From J005 sp964613235 (GTDB taxonomy: Bacteria; Pseudomonadota; Zetaproteobacteria; Mariprofundales; Mariprofundaceae): a stretch of DNA of 20,806 nt. The stretch is taken from the NCBI GenBank assembly GCA_964613235.1, contig CAZTGM010000031.1, forward strand, positions 1 to 20,806, read 5' to 3'. Under the pieces are notes generated by a model. That model worked only from the letters and a program-made list of their open reading frames with translations. It made no database searches and had not been told where the DNA came from. Below are positions 7,433 to 14,285 of the stretch, in pieces (positions within the stretch are counted from its first letter, which is position 1; each line of letters starts with the position of its first letter). Position numbers and translations under genes: made by a program.

Positions 7433-8215
7433 ATGACGTTTCTTGCCATGAGCTGGCAGACACTGCTGGATACGTTGCGCGATATTGCCCCGATCATTGT
7501 GATTCTGGCCTTCTTCCAGTTTGTGGTTCTGCGTGGGCCGATGGTTGCACCGCTGCGCGTGCTCAAGGGCTTCGGTTATGTCATTATCGGCATGGTGCTG
7601 TTTCTGATCGGGCTGGAAAAAGCCATTTTCCCGCTGGGTGAAATCATGGCCCGACAATTGACCGATCCGGCATTTCTTAACATTCCGCCGGACAGCGATG
7701 TTATCTGGCAAGACTATATGTGGGTGTACGTATTTGCCTTTATGATTGGCCTGACGACGACGCTGGCCGAACCGGCATTGATTGCCGTGGGCATGAAGGC
7801 GCAACAGATTTCCGGCGGGGCGATTTCCGCCTGGGGGTTGCGTGTGGCCGTGTCGATCGGTGTGGCCGTTGGCGTAACCATCGGTTGTTACCGCATCGTA
7901 ACCGGAACCGATTTGTGGCTGTATATTATTGCCGCGTATGTGCTGGTGCTTGTACAGACGTTTTTTGCGCCGAAGATGATTGTGCCGCTGGCCTATGATT
8001 CAGGCGGTGTGACGACATCAACGGTGACGGTGCCATTGCTGGCCGCATTGGGGCTGGGGCTGGCATCATCGATTCCGGGGCGCAGTCCGCTGATCGACGG
8101 TTTCGGCCTGATTGCGTTTGCCAGTGTATTTCCGGTGATGACGGTGATTGCCTATGCCTGGATATCCGAACAATGGGCGAAACGGCAGCGCAACATACTT
8201 GATGATGAGGGATAG
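7433..8215 (+). CDS. umpB: DUF1538 membrane protein, UmpB-like antiporter subunit
   Basis: This is the second DUF1538 protein, 260 residues, with the same two signatures as its neighbour: TTTLAEPALIAVG (108-120) and YDSGGVTTSTVTVP (188-201), followed by GLASSIPGRSP and IDGFGLIAFAS. The shared motifs in the same order show that the two genes arose by duplication. The proteins presumably form a heteromeric inner-membrane transporter. An insertion between helices (LTDPAFLNIPPDSDVIWQDY, about 76-95) has no counterpart in the first subunit. The start at 7433 lies 4 bases after the previous stop; the longer frame from 7394 would overlap the first gene and adds a poor N-terminus. Substrate assignment depends on the Halomonas homologue. 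Confidence 0.85.
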   Translation: MTFLAMSWQTLLDTLRDIAPIIVILAFFQFVVLRGPMVAPLRVLKGFGYVIIGMVLFLIGLEKAIFPLGEIMARQLTDPAFLNIPPDSDVIWQDYMWVYVFAFMIGLTTTLAEPALIAVGMKAQQISGGAISAWGLRVAVSIGVAVGVTIGCYRIVTGTDLWLYIIAAYVLVLVQTFFAPKMIVPLAYDSGGVTTSTVTVPLLAALGLGLASSIPGRSPLIDGFGLIAFASVFPVMTVIAYAWISEQWAKRQRNILDDEG

Positions 8216-8224
8216 GAGGCGGTT

Positions 8225-8575
8225 ATGCATTTTAAGCTGATTATTGCACTGGTGGATGACTCGAAGACATCAGCTGTCGTGGAAGCGGCACGCAAGGCGG
8301 GTGCGACGGGGGCTACCATTCTGGGCGATGCGCGTGGTGAAGGCCTGAAGCCCAGAAAAACATTTTTCGGTCTGACGATGGAGGCCAGTCGCGATATGCT
8401 GATGTTCATCGTTGAGGAGCATTTGAGCCGATTTATTCTGGAATGTATTGCCGATGTTGGCGGTTTTCAGAAACGGCCCGGCAGCGGTGTGGCTTTCCAG
8501 CTGGATATTGAGGATGCCATCGGCATGGACAGTCAGATCAATTCGCTGATCGAGGAAGTGGAGGAACGGCTATGA
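8225..8575 (+). CDS. PII-like signalling protein associated with DUF1538
   Basis: This 116-residue protein has the ferredoxin-like layout of the PII/GlnB superfamily: strand KLIIALVDD, helix SAVVEAARKAG, strand ATGATILGDARG, a loop, strand DMLMFIVEE, helix LSRFILECIADVG, and strand GVAFQLDIEDAIG. Classical GlnB/GlnK proteins bind ATP/ADP and 2-oxoglutarate and carry a uridylylated Tyr51 in the T-loop. Here the loop (about 38-52, GEGLKPRKTFFGL) is short and has no tyrosine, and the B-loop reads GGFQKRPGSG rather than TGKIGDGK. It is therefore a PII-like protein, not a GlnB orthologue. AGGAGG precedes the ATG closely. Its place between transporter and CBS genes suggests it gates the transporter according to a bound nucleotide (inference). 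Confidence 0.8.
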   Translation: MHFKLIIALVDDSKTSAVVEAARKAGATGATILGDARGEGLKPRKTFFGLTMEASRDMLMFIVEEHLSRFILECIADVGGFQKRPGSGVAFQLDIEDAIGMDSQINSLIEEVEERL

Positions 8576-8985
8576 GTGAAACGCAGAAAAAAATAATCCG
8601 TGTGCGTGACGTCATGAAACATGAATATGATCTCGTTGAAGGTACGGCTTCGGTAAGGCAGGCGCTGGAAAAGATGAAATATGTGGAAACCAAATGCCTG
8701 ATTGTCGAAAAACGACATCAGCAGGATGAATACGGTATTGTGGTTATAGCTGACATCGCGCGACAGGTGCTGGCGCTGAATCGTTCGCCTGATCGTGTCA
8801 GTATTTATGAAGTCATGACCAAACCTGCTGTGACCGTGCATCCGGATATGGACATCCGTTATGCCAGTGCCTTGTTCGGTCGTCTGAATTTGTCGCGTGC
8901 GCCGGTGGTGGATCCGGTTGGCGAAGTGGTGGGGATCGTCAGCTATACAGATATGGTTATGAAAGGGTTGCTTAATCTGATCTGA
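8572..8985 (+). CDS. CBS-domain pair protein
   Basis: The 137-residue protein consists almost wholly of two CBS motifs. The first covers about residues 8-70 (VRDVMKHEYDLVEG ... EYGIVVIADIARQVL) and the second about 79-136 (IYEVMTKPAVTVHPDMD ... GEVVGIVSYTDMVMKGLL). CBS pairs (Bateman modules) bind adenine nucleotides and act as energy or ionic-strength sensors on transporters and enzymes. There is no attached catalytic domain. Its ATG overlaps the stop of the PII-like gene (ATGA), so the two regulators are probably made in step. Cotranscription with the two DUF1538 genes suggests the transporter is its target. Domain call is firm, partner is inferred. Confidence 0.88.
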   Translation: MSETQKKIIRVRDVMKHEYDLVEGTASVRQALEKMKYVETKCLIVEKRHQQDEYGIVVIADIARQVLALNRSPDRVSIYEVMTKPAVTVHPDMDIRYASALFGRLNLSRAPVVDPVGEVVGIVSYTDMVMKGLLNLI

Positions 8986-9017
8986 TTTTGACCGTGGATT
9001 GCCCGCCTGCCTGCTGC

Positions 9018-9033
9018 TAGCGTGCACACGCTA
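9018..9033. promoter_or_regulatory. Palindrome abutting the pheA start codon
   Basis: TAGCGTG, CA, CACGCTA forms a perfect 7-base inverted repeat whose last base is the A of the pheA ATG. No Shine-Dalgarno sequence is visible between the CBS gene and pheA, and TTGACC at 8988-8993 could be a -35 box, though no good -10 box follows at standard distance. The palindrome could be an operator or a structure limiting initiation. It could equally be chance. Confidence 0.3.
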
Positions 9034-10169
9034 TGAGCGATTCGGAGAAAACACTGCAACAATTGCGCACGGCCATCGATGCGGTGGACGATGAACTGCT
9101 GACCCTGATTCACCAGCGTGCCCGACTGGCTGCACAGGTGGGTGAACATAAACAGGATCAGGGTAATGCGCCATTTTATGTGCCCAGCCGTGAGGCTTCG
9201 ATCATTCGTCGTATCCTCGCCCGCAATGCCAGGGCGGCGGAAGCATCGCATGAGACGAAGATTCCTGATGAAGCCATCCATGGTATTTATCGCGAGATCA
9301 TTGGTGCCTGTTTGGCGCTGGAACATCCGATGCATATTGCCTATCTCGGCCCGGAAGGCACGTTCACGCATACAGCTGCAACACGCCAGTTCGGTTCGAC
9401 AGCGCAGTATTTGCCGTGCAGTAATATGGCCAAGATCTTCGAGGAAGTGGAATCGGGCCGTGCAACCTATGGCGTGGTGCCGGTGGAGAATGCATTTGAG
9501 GGCGCGGTGGGTGAAACACTGGATTTGTTCGCCAATATTGAACGTAATGTATTTGTCTGTGCCGAAATCCAGCTGGCCATTCACCACCATTTGCTCAGTC
9601 GCGTCGGAGATCTGGCAAGTGTGCGGATTATCTATTCGCATCCGCAGGCATTGGCGCAATGTCATCAGTGGATTCAGGAGAACTGCCCGCGGGCAACACT
9701 GGTGGAAACTGAATCGACGGCAAAAGCAGCGAGTATGGTGCAGCAGGCCGATGCCAGCAGGGCAGAGGAGGTGGCGGCCATCTCATCGATTGAGGTGGCG
9801 GAACGCCTCGCATTGCCCGTGTTGGCAGCCAATATCGAGGATCATCACGACAATACGACGCGCTTTTTCGTTATCGGGCGGCATGATTCACCACCATCCG
9901 GTGAGGATAAGACGGCACTGGTCATGTCCATCAAGGATGTGCCCGGCGCACTGTATCGCCTGATTGAGCCGTTCGCCAAACGCGACATCGGCCTGACACG
10001 CATCGAATCGCGACCATCCAAGCGCAAGTTGTGGGAATATGTGTTTTTCGCCGATATTCAGGGTCATCGTGATGATGCCAATGTGCAGCAGGCCATTGCC
10101 GAAGTCGAGGCCATGCCCGGCGGCTTTATCAAGGTATTGGGTTCCTATCCCGTATCCAAGCCGCTGTAG
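9033..10169 (+). CDS. pheA: Bifunctional chorismate mutase / prephenate dehydratase (P-protein)
   Basis: PheA turns chorismate into prephenate and then phenylpyruvate, the committed branch to phenylalanine. The 378-residue protein has an AroQ-type chorismate mutase domain at about 5-95 (LRTAIDAVDDELLTLIHQRARLA, with catalytic Arg/Lys positions R12, R29 and K40). Next comes a prephenate dehydratase domain at about 100-280 (IAYLGPEGTFTHTAA, VVPVENAFEGAVGET, and the catalytic TTRFFVIG motif at 275-282). Last is a C-terminal ACT domain at about 293-375 with GALYRLIEPF and ESRP intact, implying feedback inhibition by phenylalanine. Length and order are normal. No clear ribosome binding site precedes the ATG. 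It heads the aromatic block, with hisC starting 31 bases after its stop. Confidence 0.96.
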   Translation: MSDSEKTLQQLRTAIDAVDDELLTLIHQRARLAAQVGEHKQDQGNAPFYVPSREASIIRRILARNARAAEASHETKIPDEAIHGIYREIIGACLALEHPMHIAYLGPEGTFTHTAATRQFGSTAQYLPCSNMAKIFEEVESGRATYGVVPVENAFEGAVGETLDLFANIERNVFVCAEIQLAIHHHLLSRVGDLASVRIIYSHPQALAQCHQWIQENCPRATLVETESTAKAASMVQQADASRAEEVAAISSIEVAERLALPVLAANIEDHHDNTTRFFVIGRHDSPPSGEDKTALVMSIKDVPGALYRLIEPFAKRDIGLTRIESRPSKRKLWEYVFFADIQGHRDDANVQQAIAEVEAMPGGFIKVLGSYPVSKPL

Positions 10170-10200
10170 CGGTTGCTATCAATAGTCAGGAGATTGATGA

Positions 10201-11307
10201 ATGAGTGTAGACTGGTTACAACAGGCTGTACCGCAGGCTGCAGGATTGCATCCGTATGTACCGGGCAAGCCGGTGGAACAGTTGCTGCGCGAAAAGGGGC
10301 TGGATGAGGCCGTGAAGCTGGCCTCAAACGAGAATCCGTATGGCCCGAGTCCGAAAGCCGTGGCAGCGATGCGCAGGGTGGCGGACGAGGTGCACCGCTA
10401 TCCCGACGGCAATGCGACGGTGCTGAAACAGGCTCTGGCGGCTTATCACCGTGTGGATGCAGAACAGATTCTTCCTGGCAACGGTTCCAATGAGGTGCTG
10501 GAAATTCTCATTCGCACGTTTGCCGGACCCGGCGATTCGGTGGTGTTCAGCCGGCGCGGATTTATTGTTTATGCGCTGGCAGCGCAGGCTGCCGGAGCAA
10601 GGGCTATGGCGGTGCCTGAAAGCGATGGCCTGAGTCACAATCTGGAGGCGATGGCTGCGGCAGTCGATGAATCGACAAAGGTTGTATGTCTGGCCAACCC
10701 GAATAATCCGACCGGTACGCTGCATGCGCCCGATGTCATTCAGCGTTTTCTTGATCGTTTGCCACGCAATGTGCTGGTAATTATCGATGAAGCGTATTAT
10801 GAATATGTGGCCGATGTGCTGGGCGATTCATGGCACGATTTGCAGCATCCGGGGTTGGTCATCAGCCGAACGTTTTCCAAGGCTTATGGTTTGGCCGGTT
10901 GCCGTATTGGTTATGCCATTGCCGATGCCGGTATCGTGGCCGTAGCCAACCGGTTTCGTGAGCCTTTCAATGTCAGCCTGCTGGCACTGGCTGCAGCGGA
11001 AGCAGCCCTTGATGATAGCGACTGGGTGATGGACAAGGTGGCCCGCTGCAAGGCTGAGCGGACGCGTATCGAAATCGCGTTGGCAGAGCATGGCGTACTG
11101 GGTGGTCATAGTCATGGCAATTTTGTGTTGTTGCGTCATGCTCAGGCAGGGAATATTTTGCACAAGCTGGAGGATCAGGGCATTATCCCGCGCCCGCTTG
11201 CGCCCTATGGCATGGCCGATTATCTGCGTGTTTCCGTGGGAACCAGGCGGGAAAATGAGCGACTCCTTTCGGCATTGTGGCCGATACTGGATGCGTTGCA
11301 GGAGTAA
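10201..11307 (+). CDS. hisC: Histidinol-phosphate / aromatic aminotransferase
   Basis: This 368-residue protein is a fold-type I PLP aminotransferase of the HisC family. It shows LASNENPYGPS (40-50), NPNNPTG (166-172), IIDEAYYEY (194-202) and SRTFSKAYGLAG (222-233), where K227 is the PLP-binding lysine. A HisC copy between pheA and tyrA is a known arrangement (HisC2 of pseudomonads), and such enzymes can also transaminate phenylpyruvate and hydroxyphenylpyruvate. Here it likely supplies the last step to Phe and Tyr, with or without a role in histidine synthesis (inference). AGGAG lies upstream of the ATG at 10201. There is no his gene nearby. Confidence 0.93.
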   Translation: MSVDWLQQAVPQAAGLHPYVPGKPVEQLLREKGLDEAVKLASNENPYGPSPKAVAAMRRVADEVHRYPDGNATVLKQALAAYHRVDAEQILPGNGSNEVLEILIRTFAGPGDSVVFSRRGFIVYALAAQAAGARAMAVPESDGLSHNLEAMAAAVDESTKVVCLANPNNPTGTLHAPDVIQRFLDRLPRNVLVIIDEAYYEYVADVLGDSWHDLQHPGLVISRTFSKAYGLAGCRIGYAIADAGIVAVANRFREPFNVSLLALAAAEAALDDSDWVMDKVARCKAERTRIEIALAEHGVLGGHSHGNFVLLRHAQAGNILHKLEDQGIIPRPLAPYGMADYLRVSVGTRRENERLLSALWPILDALQE

Positions 11308-11316
11308 CAGACAGGC

Positions 11317-12201
11317 ATGCGCAACGAACACATGATTGATCACCTGGTGGTTATTGGCGTCGGCCTGATCGGCGGTTCGGTGGCGCGTGCATTACGACGG
11401 GCAGGCCATGTTGGCCGTATTACCGGTGTGGGCCGACAGCGTGCTAATCTCGACCGGGCGCGCGAACTGGGAATCATCGATGACTGGACGCATGATGTGG
11501 CAACGGCAGTTAGTGATGCCGATATGGTACTGGTGGCTGTGCCAATGGGAGCCTATGAAACAGTATTCCGGGCCATGGCGCCATTCCTGGCGGATGATGT
11601 GCCGGTAACCGATGCCGGCAGCACCAAGCAGCATGCGATAGCCGTAGTGGAATGCTGCCTGCCGCATCCCGAGCGCTTTATTCCGGCGCACCCGATTGCC
11701 GGTACCGAACAATCAGGTGCGGAAGCATCGTTTGCCGAGTTGTTTGAAGACCGCTGGTGCATCCTGACACCGGCAGCAGATGCTGATGCGCAGGCACTGG
11801 TGGCAGTGCAGGCAATGTGGGAGGCAACGGGCAGTCGCGTGGTCAGTATGGATGCGGCCAGCCATGATGACTTTCTGGCTGCCGTCAGTCATTTGCCGCA
11901 CCTGACGGCCTTTGCGCTGGTCAATGCCGTACGCAAATCGGGCAAGGGTGATCCGTTTCGTTTTGCGGCCGGTGGCTTCCGGGATTTTACGCGCATTGCA
12001 TCGTCTTCGCCGGAAATGTGGCGGGATATCGTGCTGGCCAATCGCGATGCTGTATTGGACAAGTTGGATGCCCTGCAACAGGAGTTATCCGCTATGCGAC
12101 AGACGATTTCGACTGGTGATGGCGAAGCGATTGTGCGGGCATTTGAACAGGCAAAGTCTGCGCGCGATCGCTGGCTGAAGGAACATGGAGGCGAATTGTG
12201 A
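11317..12201 (+). CDS. tyrA: Prephenate dehydrogenase (TyrA)
   Basis: TyrA oxidatively decarboxylates prephenate to 4-hydroxyphenylpyruvate (or arogenate to tyrosine in cyclohexadienyl types). The 294-residue protein has the NAD(P) loop VVIGVGLIGGSVARAL (11-26), the conserved VTDAGSTK (97-104), and the catalytic-site segment PAHPIAGTEQSGAEA with H125. There is no fused chorismate mutase and no ACT domain. This free-standing form is common outside enterics. In pseudomonads tyrA is often fused to aroA; here they remain separate but overlap by 4 bases (GTGA). The start at 11317 is preferred, though an ATG five codons later (MIDHLVV) is possible. Confidence 0.93.
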   Translation: MRNEHMIDHLVVIGVGLIGGSVARALRRAGHVGRITGVGRQRANLDRARELGIIDDWTHDVATAVSDADMVLVAVPMGAYETVFRAMAPFLADDVPVTDAGSTKQHAIAVVECCLPHPERFIPAHPIAGTEQSGAEASFAELFEDRWCILTPAADADAQALVAVQAMWEATGSRVVSMDAASHDDFLAAVSHLPHLTAFALVNAVRKSGKGDPFRFAAGGFRDFTRIASSSPEMWRDIVLANRDAVLDKLDALQQELSAMRQTISTGDGEAIVRAFEQAKSARDRWLKEHGGEL

Positions 12202-13544
12202 ATATTGGCGGTACCCTGATTGCCGGTCCGGCGAATAAGCCGTTAACGGGTTCACTGACGGTGCCGGGAGACAAGTCAATGTCACACCGGGCGGTGATGC
12301 TGGCTTCGCTGGCTCGCGGTGAGACCTGTATTCGTGGCTTTTTGCCCGGTGAGGATTGCCTGGCGACAGCGCAGATGTTTGTGGATATGGGGGGGGCTAT
12401 CGACTGGCTGAATGCCGACAAAACGGCATTGCGCGTACATGGGCGTGGACTACATGGTTTGCAGGCACCGGACAGGCTGCTCGATGCAGGTAATTCGGGT
12501 ACCTGTGTGCGCCTGATGACAGGCGTGCTGGCTGGTCAGAAGTTCGCTTCAACGATGACCGGAGATGCCTCGCTGCGCAAGCGGCCGATGCGGCGCGTGG
12601 TCGATCCGGTACGCCGTATGGGCGCCACGGTAAACGGCCGCGATGATGGTAACCTGTTGCCGATCACGATTCAGGGCGGGCGTTTAAAGGCCATCGACTT
12701 TGCATCCGAGGTGGCCAGTGCGCAGGTCAAATCCTGTGTGTTGCTGGCTGGCCTGTATGCCGATGGTACGACGACGGTACGCGAACCACGCCCCACCCGT
12801 GATCATACCGAGCGTATGTTGCCATTATTCGGCCAGCCGGTCTCCGTGGCCGAAGATGGCTGCATTGCGTTGACGCCGGCAGGTGAATTGATTGCTCCGG
12901 AAGGAGATGTGGTGATTCCGGCCGATCCCTCTTCGGCAGCTTTTTTTGCCATTGCCGCCAGTATTGTGCCGGACTCGCTCGTGCGCTTGCCGGCCATCGG
13001 CATGAATCCGCGTCGCGATGGCTGGCGCCGTATTCTTATGGCCATGGGTGCTGATTTGCAGTTGCAGCAGGGTCAGGCCATTGGCGAGGAACCGGTGGCG
13101 GATGTTACGGTGCGACAGCAGCGTTTGCAGGGCGTATGCGTCAGTCCTGATGATGTTCCCGATGCCATTGATGAGTTTCCGATCCTGTTTGTGGCTGCGG
13201 CACTGGCCGATGGCGAGTTTGTTTTGCATGGTGCTGAAGAGTTGCGCGTCAAGGAATCGGACCGTATTGCCACGATGGCCGAGGCGTTGCGAGCACTTGG
13301 CGTATTTGTTGAGGAACGGCCTGATGGTGTTGTCATTCAGGGACAGCAGCGCTTGCGCGGCCATGCGGTTGTTGATGCACATGGCGATCATCGCATTGCT
13401 ATGGCCATGGCTGTGGCTGCCCAGATGGCGGATGCCGAGATCGAGATTCGCAATGCGGCAGCGATCGATACGAGTTTCCCCGGTTTTGTCGAACTGGCAC
13501 AGGCCTGTGGCATGAATGTACGCTGGGCGGAGCAGGCGCAGTGA
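12198..13544 (+). CDS. aroA: 3-phosphoshikimate 1-carboxyvinyltransferase (EPSP synthase), class II-like
   Basis: AroA joins phosphoenolpyruvate to shikimate 3-phosphate, the sixth step of the chorismate pathway. The 448-residue protein shows PGDKSMSHRA (23-32), DAGNSGTCVRLM (96-107), GDASLRKRPMRRV (122-134), ASAQVKS (173-179), TRDHTERML and LRVKESDR. The spacing and wording of the RPM.RV, SAQVKS and RDHTE.ML blocks resemble the Bacillus and Agrobacterium CP4 class II enzymes more than E. coli class I. The loop glycine that is alanine in CP4 is still glycine here (GNSGT). A GTG start preceded by GGAGG overlaps the tyrA stop. A run of eight G lies at 12389-12396 without breaking the frame. Confidence 0.95.
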   Translation: MNIGGTLIAGPANKPLTGSLTVPGDKSMSHRAVMLASLARGETCIRGFLPGEDCLATAQMFVDMGGAIDWLNADKTALRVHGRGLHGLQAPDRLLDAGNSGTCVRLMTGVLAGQKFASTMTGDASLRKRPMRRVVDPVRRMGATVNGRDDGNLLPITIQGGRLKAIDFASEVASAQVKSCVLLAGLYADGTTTVREPRPTRDHTERMLPLFGQPVSVAEDGCIALTPAGELIAPEGDVVIPADPSSAAFFAIAASIVPDSLVRLPAIGMNPRRDGWRRILMAMGADLQLQQGQAIGEEPVADVTVRQQRLQGVCVSPDDVPDAIDEFPILFVAAALADGEFVLHGAEELRVKESDRIATMAEALRALGVFVEERPDGVVIQGQQRLRGHAVVDAHGDHRIAMAMAVAAQMADAEIEIRNAAAIDTSFPGFVELAQACGMNVRWAEQAQ

Positions 13545-14233
13545 CGGGCTGGCGTCCGCAGGCTGGTTTGCAGATCGCCATTGATGGACCTTCCGGCTCG
13601 GGCAAGGGCACGGTGGCTCGGCAGGTGGCGGATATGCTCAGTTTGCCGGTGCTGGATACGGGATTGTTGTATCGTCTGGTAGGTTATCTGGCGGCACGGC
13701 AGGGCATCGTTCCGGATGATGAAGCGGCCGTGGCGGCACTGGCGGCATCGATGATGCATGACGTGCTGTGGGATCGGCGCGGTATCTGTTATCGCGGGCA
13801 GTGGCTGGGTGATGAATTGCGCAATGAAGAGGTTGGTGCTGCTGCCTCGCAGGTGGCGGCGATGCCGGATGTGCGGCAGCATTTGTTGTCCCTGCAGCAG
13901 CAGGTGGCAGCGGACGGTTGTGTCATGGACGGACGTGATATTGGCACGGTGGTATTGCCGCATGCCCAGGCCAAGTTCTTTCTCACCGCATCGCAGCGTG
14001 AACGGGCCAGACGTCGCTGGACACAGTTGCAGCAAGCAGGACGGGCTGTGGATATCGAACAGATTCATGCCGAGATAAAAATGCGTGACCAACGCGATGC
14101 GGCACGCAAGTATGCGCCCCTGAAACCCGCCGTGGATGCCATTGTCATTGATTCGACGACAATGCGTATCGATCAGGTCGTGGACCGGATTTTTGCGGTC
14201 ATGACACGACGGGGGCTGATCGAGGCGGTGTAA
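13541..14233 (+). CDS. cmk: Cytidylate kinase
   Basis: Cmk phosphorylates CMP and dCMP from ATP. The 230-residue protein has the P-loop IDGPSGSGKGT (14-24), the substrate segment LDTGLLYR (LDTGA.YR in most homologues), DGRDIGTVVLPHAQAKFFLTAS, and the LID-like RARRRW and RDQRDA.R arginines. Length is typical of the short bacterial type. It starts with GTG overlapping the aroA stop (GTGA). The aroA-cmk-rpsA order is widespread in Proteobacteria and Firmicutes. The Leu-Leu in LDTGLLYR in place of Ala-Met is the only departure noticed. Confidence 0.95.
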   Translation: MTGWRPQAGLQIAIDGPSGSGKGTVARQVADMLSLPVLDTGLLYRLVGYLAARQGIVPDDEAAVAALAASMMHDVLWDRRGICYRGQWLGDELRNEEVGAAASQVAAMPDVRQHLLSLQQQVAADGCVMDGRDIGTVVLPHAQAKFFLTASQRERARRRWTQLQQAGRAVDIEQIHAEIKMRDQRDAARKYAPLKPAVDAIVIDSTTMRIDQVVDRIFAVMTRRGLIEAV

Positions 14234-14285
14234 CAGGCCGTTTCGGCTTGCAGGATACAAAACCATATTGATACTGGATGGAACG

